Assembly (NCBI GenBank): GCA_024695145.1
Contig: JAILIS010000040.1
Span: 1-48,590, forward strand
Reading direction: 5' to 3'
DNA from: Lachnospiraceae bacterium
GTDB taxonomy: Bacteria; Bacillota; Clostridia; Lachnospirales; Lachnospiraceae
Length of the DNA: 48,590 nt
The number at the start of each line of letters is the position of its first letter. Within the stretch, counting starts at the first letter, position 1. Positions 15,020 through 22,756 of this stretch are shown one piece after another. The notes under the pieces were generated by a model, which searched no databases, was not told the origin of the DNA, and was given only the letters and a program-made list of their open reading frames with translations. The position numbers were made by a program, and so were the translations under genes.

Positions 15020-17148
15020 GTAAACATGATAACAGAGATTACTATGTCAACAGGGAACTTTCGTGGCTGATGTTTGACGAAAGGGTGTTGGGCGAGGCTA
15101 CGGACACGTCCAATCCTTTGATGGAAAGACTCAAGTTTCTGTCCATAACGGCATCCAATCTGGATGAATTTTTCATGGTAAGGGTGGCTTCGCTCATCGA
15201 CATGCAGCATGCCGGATACAGCAAGCCCGATATAGCCGGGATGTCAATAGACGAGCAGCTTGGCGCCGTCGCTGCCAAGACGCACGATCTTGTCGATACG
15301 CAGTATTTTGTACTGATGCATACGCTCCTTCCTCTCATGGAAGTCGAGGGCATCAATCTGATCACAAAACACGAGGATCTTTCCGAATCCCAGAAGGAGT
15401 ACGTCGACAGATACTTTGAAGAGGAAGTATATCCGGTTCTTACTCCTATGGCAGTGGATTCGTCGAGGCCTTTCCCGCTCGTACGTAACCAGACACTGAA
15501 CATCGGTGCGCTTATAGGGAAAAAGGGAGAGGATTCGAGAGATTTCGCCACAGTTCAGGTGCCCGGAGGACTCGACAGGATAGTTGAGATCCCGTGCTCA
15601 GACGCACAGCGCGACCGTGAAGGAGGATCCAGAGCTTTCATACTGCTTGAGGAAGTTATCGAGCGCAACATGCCCAAGCTCTTCCTCAATTATGACGTGT
15701 ACTGTGCATATCCTTACAGGATCATGAGAAACGCAGACCTTTCCATCGATGAAGAGGAAGCCGCCGATCTGTTAAAGGAGATCGAAAAACAGATCAAACG
15801 CCGCCAGTGGGGAGAGGTGATAAGGCTTGAGGTTGCGGACGATATCGATCCCGGCCTTATGGAGATACTCAAGAAGGAACTGTCGGTAAGGCCCGACAAC
15901 ATATACAAGATACCGGGCCCCATCGATCTGACTTTTCTGATGAAGATGTACTCGCTTCCGGGATTCGACCGCTTAAAAGCGGGAAAGCATGTTCCGAAGC
16001 CGATCCCGGAAATAAACGACGGCGATGATATATTTGAAGCCATCAGAAATCACGATATCCTGATGCACCATCCGTATCAGACATTTGGTCCGGTTATTGA
16101 TTTTGTCAAGAGCGCCGCTAAAGATCCCGATGTACTGGCGATCAAGCAGACTCTGTACCGCGTCAGCGGTAATTCCCCGATCATAGCCGCACTTGCCGAG
16201 GCTGCGGAGAACGGCAAACAGGTAACCGTTCTCGTGGAACTGAAGGCCCGCTTTGATGAGGAGCATAACATCGTCTGGGCACGCAAACTTGAAAAATCGG
16301 GATGTCACGTTATTTACGGCCTTGTGGGACTCAAGACCCACTGCAAGATCACGCTTGTAGTGCGGCGTGAGGAAGACGGTATACGCAGATACGTTCATCT
16401 CGGGACCGGAAACTATAATGACAGCACGGCGAAGCTTTATACCGACGTGGGCCTTCTGACGTGTGCCGAGCAGATAGGAGAAGATGCCACCGCGGTGTTC
16501 AACATGCTCAGCGGCTATTCGGAGCCTCTCTACTGGAACCGCCTTGCCGTTGCCCCGCTGTGGCTCAAGGACAGATTTATACATCTGATAAACAGGGAAG
16601 CACAGAATGCCCGTGACGGAAAACGGTCCCACATAATCGCGAAAGTCAATTCCATATGCGACAGGGATGTGATAAAAGCGCTGTATTCGGCGTCTTCAGA
16701 CGGCGTGAAGATAGAGCTTATCGTACGCGGGATATGCTGCCTTAAGCCCGGGATCAAAGGTGTTTCCGAAAATATCACGGTACGCAGCATCGTGGGTGAT
16801 TTTCTCGAACACAGCAGGATCTTCTATTTTGAAAATGCCGGCAACAGTGAAGTATACTGCGGATCCTCCGACTGGATGCCGCGTAATCTCGAGCGCCGTG
16901 TGGAGATAATGTTCCCGATACTTGACGAGGGACTGAAGAAAAAGGTAATCTACATACTTGAGACACTGCTTGCCGATACCGTCAAGGCACGCATAGAGCT
17001 CAGTGACGGTACGTATGAGCGTATAGACAAGCGCGGAAGGGATCTTATCAACGCCCAGGAGGAGTTCTGCAGGTGGGCTGCCGCGCAGGTCACCCAAAAA
17101 GATCCGGTTGAGAACAGCAGAGTATTTATTCCTATAGAAGGGGCTTAG
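15016..17148 (+). CDS. ppk1: polyphosphate kinase 1
   Basis: PPK1 makes inorganic polyphosphate from ATP through a phosphohistidine intermediate and is usually membrane-associated. The 710 residues cover the four expected domains. The N-terminal part opens with NRELSWLMFDERVL and later ASNLDEFFMVR. The two catalytic phospholipase-D-like domains carry His442 in LKTHCKI, corresponding to the autophosphorylated His435 of E. coli, and His599 in FLEHSRI, corresponding to His592. HLGTGNYN follows the first. Length is normal. The ATG overlaps the ppx stop codon, and it is the last gene of the aroQ-DUF815-ppx-ppk1 chain. Only about 30 bases separate it from the next gene, with no terminator visible. 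Confidence 0.95.
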   Translation: MSKHDNRDYYVNRELSWLMFDERVLGEATDTSNPLMERLKFLSITASNLDEFFMVRVASLIDMQHAGYSKPDIAGMSIDEQLGAVAAKTHDLVDTQYFVLMHTLLPLMEVEGINLITKHEDLSESQKEYVDRYFEEEVYPVLTPMAVDSSRPFPLVRNQTLNIGALIGKKGEDSRDFATVQVPGGLDRIVEIPCSDAQRDREGGSRAFILLEEVIERNMPKLFLNYDVYCAYPYRIMRNADLSIDEEEAADLLKEIEKQIKRRQWGEVIRLEVADDIDPGLMEILKKELSVRPDNIYKIPGPIDLTFLMKMYSLPGFDRLKAGKHVPKPIPEINDGDDIFEAIRNHDILMHHPYQTFGPVIDFVKSAAKDPDVLAIKQTLYRVSGNSPIIAALAEAAENGKQVTVLVELKARFDEEHNIVWARKLEKSGCHVIYGLVGLKTHCKITLVVRREEDGIRRYVHLGTGNYNDSTAKLYTDVGLLTCAEQIGEDATAVFNMLSGYSEPLYWNRLAVAPLWLKDRFIHLINREAQNARDGKRSHIIAKVNSICDRDVIKALYSASSDGVKIELIVRGICCLKPGIKGVSENITVRSIVGDFLEHSRIFYFENAGNSEVYCGSSDWMPRNLERRVEIMFPILDEGLKKKVIYILETLLADTVKARIELSDGTYERIDKRGRDLINAQEEFCRWAAAQVTQKDPVENSRVFIPIEGA

Positions 17149-17178
17149 GAAATATAGACTATACAGGAGGGTTGATCT

Positions 17179-17436
17179 ATGTTTGATAAGGATGTAATCA
17201 ATTATTTTCTGGAAAATCAAAGTCAGCTGTTTGACGAAGATGTGGCATCAACTCCGGCCGAAGCACAGGATTTTCTCGAGGACGCCATGGCGGAAGTAGT
17301 GGATGACGTGGAAGAGATCATGGAGTACTTCGATGAGATGGGAGTCGATACGGACGGGCTGTCGGAGGAGGAGATACTGCAGCAGCCTGAAGTGTTTGCG
17401 CTTCCGGACGGAAGATATCTGGTTGTAAATTCATAA
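17179..17436 (+). CDS. small acidic protein, function unknown
   Basis: The 85-residue product is strongly acidic (many D and E; clusters such as DDVEEIMEYFDEMG) and predicted mostly helical, ending in a short hydrophobic strand GRYLVVNS. I see no known motif. A perfect AGGAGGG lies eight bases before the ATG, which supports translation. It sits between ppk1 and the ABC-F gene with short gaps on both sides (30 and 24 bases), so it may be co-transcribed with either. Confidence 0.7.
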   Translation: MFDKDVINYFLENQSQLFDEDVASTPAEAQDFLEDAMAEVVDDVEEIMEYFDEMGVDTDGLSEEEILQQPEVFALPDGRYLVVNS

Positions 17437-17460
17437 GTTTTAATACAGAGGAGATATATT

Positions 17461-19098
17461 ATGATTTCAGCAAATAACGTAACGTACCGTGTCGGAAAGA
17501 AGGCGCTTTTCGAGGACGTTAACATCAAGTTCACGGAGGGAAACTGCTACGGCCTGATCGGCGCGAACGGAGCGGGAAAATCAACGTTTTTAAAGATCCT
17601 TTCGGGTGAGCTTGATACGACGAACGGAGATATCGCCATCACCCCCGGCCAGAGGCTGTCTGTGCTCGAACAGGATCACTTCAAATATGATGACTACACC
17701 GTTATGGATACGGTCATCATGGGTAATCAGCACCTTTATGACGTGATGAAGGAAAAGGATCAGATATACGCCAAAGAGGATTTTACCGATGAGGACGGTA
17801 TCAGGGCGAGCGAGCTTGAAGCCGAATTTGCCGAGATGGACGGATGGGAAGCGGAATCAAATGCGGCGACGCTCTTAAACGGTCTCGGTATCGAGACGGA
17901 CCTTCACTACAGCAGGGTCGGAGATCTTGCAGGACCGCAGAAGGTCAAGGTACTGCTTGCAAGGGCGCTTTTCGGATCCCCCGATATACTGCTTCTCGAC
18001 GAGCCCACGAACCATCTGGATCTCGATGCCATCGAGTGGCTCGAAGAGTTTCTGATAAATTTCGAAAATACGGTCATAGTAGTCAGCCATGACAGATACT
18101 TCCTCAATAAGGTCTGCACATATACCGCGGATATCGATTACGGAAAGATCCAGCTGTATGCCGGCAATTACGATTTCTGGTATGAGAGCAGCCAGCTTCT
18201 GATACAGCAGATGAAGGAAGCAAACAAGAAGAAGGAAGAGAAGATTAAAGAGCTTCAGGAATTCATATCAAGATTCTCCGCAAACGCAAGTAAATCCAAA
18301 CAGGCAACGAGCCGTAAGCGTGCACTTGAAAAGATCGAACTTGAGACTATCAAACCTTCAAGCCGTAAATACCCGTATATTGATTTTCGCCCCGACAGGG
18401 AGATAGGCAATGAGGTTCTTACGGTTGAAGGCCTCAGCAAGACAATCGACGGAGTCAAGGTGCTTGACAATATATCGTTCATTTTGGGGCATGACGATAA
18501 AGTCGCTTTTGTCGGGACCAACGAACTTGCCAAGACGACCCTGTTCAAAATACTTATGGGCGAGATGGAGGCTGATGAGGGAACGTATAAATGGGGCGTT
18601 ACAACGTCTCAGGCATATTTCCCGAGAGACTATACCGAGGAGTTCAACCACGATTATACGATCACAGAGTGGCTGACCGGATACTCACAGAACAAGGATG
18701 TTACATATGTGCGGGGATTCCTCGGACGTATGCTCTTCCCCGGTGAGGACGGCGTGAAGAAGATCAACATACTGTCGGGTGGCGAGAAGGTAAGGTGCCT
18801 TCTGTCCAAGATGATGATCAGCGGAGCGAACATCCTGATACTCGATGAGCCGACAAACCACCTTGATATGGAGAGCATCACAGCTCTTAACAACGGACTG
18901 ATCAAGTTCCCGGGTGTCATACTGTTTGCATCCCACGACCACCAGTTTGTTGAGACCACGGCCAACCGTATCATGGAATTCCTTCCGGACGGCACCATGA
19001 TAGATAAGATCACTACATATGACGAATACCTTGCAAATGATGAAATGGCAAGGAAGAGATTTGTATATACGGCAAACAAAGAGGAAGATGAGAACTAA
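17461..19098 (+). CDS. ABC-F family ATPase (YkpA/YbiT-like)
   Basis: ABC-F proteins have two ATPase domains and no membrane part; they act on the ribosome E site during translation and some give antibiotic resistance. This 545-residue member has Walker A GANGAGKS at 34-41, Walker B DILLLDEPTNHLD near 177, a charged linker of about 80 residues after 245, and a second cassette with LSGGEKVRC and LILDEPTNHLD. The second P-loop reads GTNELAKTT (352-360) in place of GxxGxGK(S/T), and the first signature is LAGPQKVK. The altered second P-loop is, to my knowledge, usual for the YkpA/YbiT group, so housekeeping function is likelier than drug resistance. Start follows AGAGGAGA. Confidence 0.9.
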   Translation: MISANNVTYRVGKKALFEDVNIKFTEGNCYGLIGANGAGKSTFLKILSGELDTTNGDIAITPGQRLSVLEQDHFKYDDYTVMDTVIMGNQHLYDVMKEKDQIYAKEDFTDEDGIRASELEAEFAEMDGWEAESNAATLLNGLGIETDLHYSRVGDLAGPQKVKVLLARALFGSPDILLLDEPTNHLDLDAIEWLEEFLINFENTVIVVSHDRYFLNKVCTYTADIDYGKIQLYAGNYDFWYESSQLLIQQMKEANKKKEEKIKELQEFISRFSANASKSKQATSRKRALEKIELETIKPSSRKYPYIDFRPDREIGNEVLTVEGLSKTIDGVKVLDNISFILGHDDKVAFVGTNELAKTTLFKILMGEMEADEGTYKWGVTTSQAYFPRDYTEEFNHDYTITEWLTGYSQNKDVTYVRGFLGRMLFPGEDGVKKINILSGGEKVRCLLSKMMISGANILILDEPTNHLDMESITALNNGLIKFPGVILFASHDHQFVETTANRIMEFLPDGTMIDKITTYDEYLANDEMARKRFVYTANKEEDEN

Positions 19099-19909
19099 GA
19101 TACTGTTTTCGGATCTTGACGATACGCTTCTTGACTTTGACAAGAACGTAAGCGCTCAGGATCTCGATTCGATAAACCGGATGATAAAGGCCGGACACCG
19201 GTTCGTGATCGCGACCGGGCGGCCGGTATACAGTGCGAAGGTTGTTGCAAAAAGGCTCGGCCTGTACCGCGACGGCATTTTTCTCGTATCATCAAACGGT
19301 GCCGCGATATATGACTGCGGCAGTGAGAAGCTTATAAGTTCCGTGACCGTGGATCCGGAGCTTGTCGGCGAGATGTTTGATGCGGCTCTTGCCGAAGGGC
19401 TGCACATACATACATATACCGACACATATATCGCGTCTTTGCGCGAGACCGAGGAGATCAGGATTTACTCGCAGAAGATCAGCATGCCTTACAGGATACT
19501 TGAAAGGATCCCCGAAGATCTGCCGTCTGCTCCGCCGAAGTTTGTCGTGATGTCGATAAAACAGGACAGCCGGAAGATATTGGAGGATTTTCAAAAGAGA
19601 CATTCTGACGTCACGGACGGAAAAGTACAGAGCGTGTTCTCGAACGATTATCTGCTTGAGTACCTTCCCCCGGATATATCAAAGGGCAGAGCTTTGAGGA
19701 ATCTGTGTGAGCTTTCGGGCATTCCGGTCGAAGATTCGATAGCGGTCGGAGACGAGGCCAATGACATACCGATGCTTGATGCGGCAGGCCTCGGAATAGT
19801 GGTCAAAAACGGCACGGATGAGGCAAAATCACATGCCGGTTATGTGACAGAGCACACCAACAACGAGAGTGCGATATCGGAGATCATAGGAAAATTCGTG
19901 CTTAACTGA
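19088..19909 (+). CDS. Cof-type HAD-IIB phosphatase
   Basis: The 273-residue protein is a haloacid dehalogenase-superfamily hydrolase of the Cof/IIB class, which dephosphorylates sugar phosphates or similar metabolites; the substrate cannot be predicted. Motif I is FSDLDDTLL (Asp9 and Asp11), motif II falls around VIATGRPV (about 40), the motif III lysine is in ISKGRALRNL (about 200) and motif IV is GDEANDIPML (about 220). The cap domain between is the alpha-beta IIB type. The ATG at 19088 overlaps the ABC-F gene by 11 bases and follows AGAGGA; a longer frame from 19019 would lie inside that gene. Confidence 0.9.
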   Translation: MRTKILFSDLDDTLLDFDKNVSAQDLDSINRMIKAGHRFVIATGRPVYSAKVVAKRLGLYRDGIFLVSSNGAAIYDCGSEKLISSVTVDPELVGEMFDAALAEGLHIHTYTDTYIASLRETEEIRIYSQKISMPYRILERIPEDLPSAPPKFVVMSIKQDSRKILEDFQKRHSDVTDGKVQSVFSNDYLLEYLPPDISKGRALRNLCELSGIPVEDSIAVGDEANDIPMLDAAGLGIVVKNGTDEAKSHAGYVTEHTNNESAISEIIGKFVLN

Positions 19910-19920
19910 CAGATTAAGGC

Positions 19921-19950
19921 TTGTAGTTTGTACGCACTTTGGTGTATAAT
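19921..19950 (+). promoter_or_regulatory. promoter for the SH3b protein gene
   Basis: A perfect TATAAT at 19945-19950 is preceded by TTGTAG at 19921-19926 with an 18-base spacer. The gene's GTG start lies 59 bases downstream of the -10. Confidence 0.6.
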
Positions 19951-20009
19951 TCAAAGTTGAGACGATTTGATTAAATATTCATCTTTTTTAAAGTTAAAGG
20001 AGAAATAAA

Positions 20010-21083
20010 GTGAGAAAGCAACAAAACAGCATTATCAGGATCCTGATCTTTGTATTTGCTGCACTGATCGCACTTACCGTGATCGTCGGCGGCATTTACC
20101 TGTTTGTGGCATCGAGACAGCTGAAGGAGATACAGCTTCAGCCCACGTTTTCCGAAACTTCTCTCGAAGTCGGAACACAGTACACGTTCAAGATCAATAC
20201 GAAGCCTTCTAAAGCAAGCGTCAAGAAAGCGAAGGCAGTGGTTGATGATCCGACCAGTTCGTTTGAGATCAACGATAACGGCGAGGCGGTACTTACAACA
20301 GGTATGACCGAAGGAAATGTTACGGTCTATGTTGAATGCAAGGATGTCAAGAGCCAGGTTCTTACGTTCAGTATAGTTGATTCCGTTGCAAGAGCTCAGG
20401 CAGAGGCAGCGGCTCAGGCGGAAGCCCAGAAAGAGGCTGAAGAGGCGGAAGCGGAAGCAGCAGCGGCTGAAGCCGAAATGCCTGCAAAGATGTATGTCAA
20501 ATGTAAAGGTGATGATGTTAACGTAAGGTCCACCAACAGCACCGACGGAGATGTTCTCGGCAAGGCCAAGAAGGGCGAGATGTTTGAGAAGGTTGAGGAT
20601 GTTGAAGACTGGACCCATATCAAGTACAAGGACCAGGACGGTTATATGAAGACCGAGTTCCTTGAGGAGGTATCCGAGGAAGAGTATCAGACAGGCGGAA
20701 GCGAATCCGAGTCGGAAGAAAATACCGAGGAGAAGAAGGAAGAAAAGAAGACCGAGGGCGAGAACGCAGAAGGACAGACTGATGCTAATGCTACACAGTC
20801 AAAGGAAGAGGCTGAGGCAAAAGCTGCAGCGGATAAGGCAGCTCAGGAGCAGGCAGCAGCGGCGGCAGCGGCAGCAGCAGCGGCAGCAGCACCTGCACAG
20901 AGTTACAGTTTGTTGGGCGTTTCAATGACTCCTGCGGAATATAAGTATGTTCTGGACGCGGTACGACACGCAACAGCAAACGGAACCGATGAGGAGTGCG
21001 CACAATACCATAAGGAACATCATCAGTCAGGTGATATAATGACGATCCTGGTCGGCGGAGGATACAGAGAACAAACCTGGTAA
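20010..21083 (+). CDS. membrane-anchored SH3b-domain surface protein with Ala/Glu-rich linkers
   Basis: The 357-residue protein begins with an N-terminal membrane anchor (ILIFVFAALIALTVIVGG). Next comes an all-beta, Ig-like region (about 40-130) resembling bacterial Ig-like folds, an Ala/Glu helix (about 130-155), and a bacterial SH3 domain (about 157-215, with DDVNVRSTNS, a glycine-bearing loop, and DGYMKTEFL). An acidic Glu/Lys stretch and a 13-alanine run precede a final 60-residue segment of unknown type. SH3b domains commonly bind peptidoglycan, so a cell-wall location is likely. The start is GTG with AAAGGAG upstream. A promoter (TATAAT at 19945) and a hairpin at 21129 suggest a single-gene unit. 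Confidence 0.8.
   Translation: MRKQQNSIIRILIFVFAALIALTVIVGGIYLFVASRQLKEIQLQPTFSETSLEVGTQYTFKINTKPSKASVKKAKAVVDDPTSSFEINDNGEAVLTTGMTEGNVTVYVECKDVKSQVLTFSIVDSVARAQAEAAAQAEAQKEAEEAEAEAAAAEAEMPAKMYVKCKGDDVNVRSTNSTDGDVLGKAKKGEMFEKVEDVEDWTHIKYKDQDGYMKTEFLEEVSEEEYQTGGSESESEENTEEKKEEKKTEGENAEGQTDANATQSKEEAEAKAAADKAAQEQAAAAAAAAAAAAAPAQSYSLLGVSMTPAEYKYVLDAVRHATANGTDEECAQYHKEHHQSGDIMTILVGGGYREQTW
20853..20891 (+). repeat. 13-codon alanine (GCN) tract
   Basis: Thirteen consecutive GCA/GCG codons encode a poly-alanine run between a charged linker and the C-terminal segment of the SH3b protein. The near-perfect trinucleotide repetition makes slippage-driven length change plausible. Confidence 0.9.
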
Positions 21084-21128
21084 CATGGTGAGATTTTCCG
21101 TAAAGTTAATATAAAAGATTGTTGATTG

Positions 21129-21175
21129 CAAAAAGTAGCATTGGTCTTGCCGACGAGAATGCTACTTTTTGTGTG
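21129..21175 (+). terminator. terminator after the SH3b protein gene
   Basis: CAAAAAGTAGCATT (21129-21142) pairs perfectly with AATGCTACTTTTTG (21158-21171) around a 15-base loop, with T-rich sequence in the closing arm and just after. It ends about 20 bases before the next gene. Confidence 0.7.
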
Positions 21176-21193
21176 TAAGAAGGAGCAATGGAG

Positions 21194-21961
21194 ATGTTAG
21201 ACAAGATCAGGGATATCGCAAGGCAGGCGGGGGATATGATGATCGCCGCATCAAACCCGAAGGTCATGGCAAAGAGCGGCCATGCCAACTTCTGTACCGA
21301 AACGGATGAGAAGATCCAGGAATTTCTTGTAAAAGAGCTCGGCAGGATACTTCCGGAAGCCGGATTTGTCGGTGAGGAGGAAGGGCAGGATACGTTTACC
21401 GATGATATGAAGCGGGGATACCTGTTTGTTATCGATCCGATAGACGGTACATCAAACTTCATTTTTTCATACAGGCCTTCAGTCGTATCGATCGGCCTTA
21501 TGAAAGACGGGAAGGCTCATATCGGGGTAGTCTATAATCCTTTCTTCGATGAGATGTACAGTGCGATACGCGGACAGGGCGCGTATTTGAACGGTGAGAG
21601 GATAATGTCATCCGACAGACCGCTGTCGGATTCTCTTGCGGTCTGGGGTACAGCTCCGTATTATGATGAGCTTCGGGACATATCATTTGAAATGGCAAGG
21701 AAGCTTCTGCCGCAGTGTGTGGATATTCGAAGGTCGGGAACCGCCGCGTGGGATTTTTGCTGTGTGGCAGCAGGCAGATGCGGACTGTACTTTGAACTTC
21801 GGGAGCAGTTGTGGGACTATGCGGCCGCCGCACTTATAGCCGAGGAAGCGGGATGCACCGTGACGGATGCATACGGCAGGCCTCTCTCTTACACAGGATA
21901 TTCATCGGTCATATGCCGCAGCCGGGGAGTGGCGGATATTCCGGAGTGTCTGCTCATGTAA
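21194..21961 (+). CDS. inositol monophosphatase family protein
   Basis: The protein (255 residues) belongs to the lithium-sensitive sugar and inositol phosphatase family, magnesium-dependent enzymes that remove phosphate from inositol-1-phosphate, fructose-1,6-bisphosphate or 3'-phosphoadenosine phosphate. Metal-binding residues are in GEEEGQD (about 60-66) and DPIDGTSNF (81-89), with the closing WDFCCVAAGRCGLYFE motif near 190. The true substrate is not evident. An ATG at 21188 is two codons upstream, but AAGGAG would then be only two bases from the start; ATG 21194 gives eight and is preferred. Confidence 0.85.
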   Translation: MLDKIRDIARQAGDMMIAASNPKVMAKSGHANFCTETDEKIQEFLVKELGRILPEAGFVGEEEGQDTFTDDMKRGYLFVIDPIDGTSNFIFSYRPSVVSIGLMKDGKAHIGVVYNPFFDEMYSAIRGQGAYLNGERIMSSDRPLSDSLAVWGTAPYYDELRDISFEMARKLLPQCVDIRRSGTAAWDFCCVAAGRCGLYFELREQLWDYAAAALIAEEAGCTVTDAYGRPLSYTGYSSVICRSRGVADIPECLLM

Positions 21962-22166
21962 AGCTGCTCCTGTAAACAGCCATTGACCGCACTGGTCGTT
22001 ATATGGTCTTTAGTCAAAATTTCCTTAAAATACAATGATCTTTGCATGTTTTTCTTTGGAGGAAACATATATTCAAATTTGGAATAAATATGCCGGTCAG
22101 GCAGCGAGATAGTTATAACGATAAAACAGTGGGGGATATTATGCCCGTAAAACTGCATTTTTAATG
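21962..22166. other. intergenic region before the rimP operon
   Basis: The stretch between the inositol-phosphatase gene and the rimP promoter is AT-rich in its middle. It contains a TTGGAGG-like sequence (near 22055) without a nearby start codon, and no convincing gene or RNA. Confidence 0.5.
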
Positions 22167-22195
22167 TTGCAAATTCCTGTAAACGGTGGTATTAT
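22167..22195 (+). promoter_or_regulatory. promoter of the rimP-nusA-infB superoperon
   Basis: TTGCAA (22167-22172) and TATTAT (22190-22195) are 17 bases apart. The predicted start near 22202 puts a strong hairpin at the head of the transcript, before rimP. Confidence 0.65.
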
Positions 22196-22221
22196 CCATT
22201 ATGATGTGTTGTTGTAGTTAA

Positions 22222-22252
22222 GAAGTGAGCTGTTCGCAGCTCACTTCGTTTC
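22222..22252 (+). terminator. hairpin attenuator in the rimP leader
   Basis: GAAGTGAGCTG (22222-22232) pairs with CAGCTCACTTC (22237-22247) around a TTCG tetraloop, followed by a short T-rich stretch (GTTTCTTG). It lies between the promoter and rimP, so it may be an intrinsic attenuator or a processing hairpin; the weak T run makes partial termination likelier than full. Confidence 0.6.
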
Positions 22253-22269
22253 TTGTACGGGCAGGACAG

Positions 22270-22734
22270 ATGGCAAAAAAAGAAGCGATAGAAAAACGCT
22301 GTGAAGAGCTTTTGGAGCCCATTCTTACGGAATTCGGATTCGAACTGTGGGATGTGGGTTATGTAAAAGAAGGAAAAGAATATTACCTCCGGGTGTTCAT
22401 TGACAAGGAGGGAGGCATCAATATAGATGACTGCGTTGACGTATCCAGGCGGCTGTCCGATCTGCTCGATAACGAGGATCTTATCGAGGAAGCATACATA
22501 CTCGAGGTCAGCTCTCCCGGACTCGGGAGAAAACTGGTCAAGGACAGGGAGTTTACACTGAGCATCGGAAGAGATGTCGATGTAAAGTTCTATAAGCCCT
22601 TTGACGGGTCCAAGGAGACCTCGGGACGGCTGGCGGCCTTTGATAAGGATACGATAACCATAGAGACAGACGACGGACAAAGATCACTTAACCGCAGCGA
22701 CATCGCAACCGTAAAACTGTCGGTTGATTTTTAA
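22270..22734 (+). CDS. rimP: ribosome maturation factor RimP
   Basis: RimP assists assembly of the small ribosomal subunit. The 154-residue product has the family order: an N-terminal alpha-beta domain (LEPILTEFGFELWDVGY, then the VFIDKEGGINIDDC strand-loop and VSSPGLGRKL at about 79-88) and a C-terminal SH3-like barrel (GRLAAFDKDTITIET). Length is normal for the family. ATG 22270 follows AGGACAG; a longer frame from 22225 would start inside the leader hairpin and is rejected. It opens the transcription-translation operon, as in most Firmicutes. Confidence 0.95.
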   Translation: MAKKEAIEKRCEELLEPILTEFGFELWDVGYVKEGKEYYLRVFIDKEGGINIDDCVDVSRRLSDLLDNEDLIEEAYILEVSSPGLGRKLVKDREFTLSIGRDVDVKFYKPFDGSKETSGRLAAFDKDTITIETDDGQRSLNRSDIATVKLSVDF

Positions 22735-22756
22735 TTACAGTAAAAGGAGAACGATA

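Noticed and set aside
17461..19098. Antibiotic-resistance ABC-F
   Set aside because: The sequence resembles the housekeeping YkpA/YbiT type, and no leader attenuator or drug-related context is present.
22089..22163. 24-codon frame before the rimP promoter
   Set aside because: No ribosome site at proper spacing and no recognisable sequence; likely chance.
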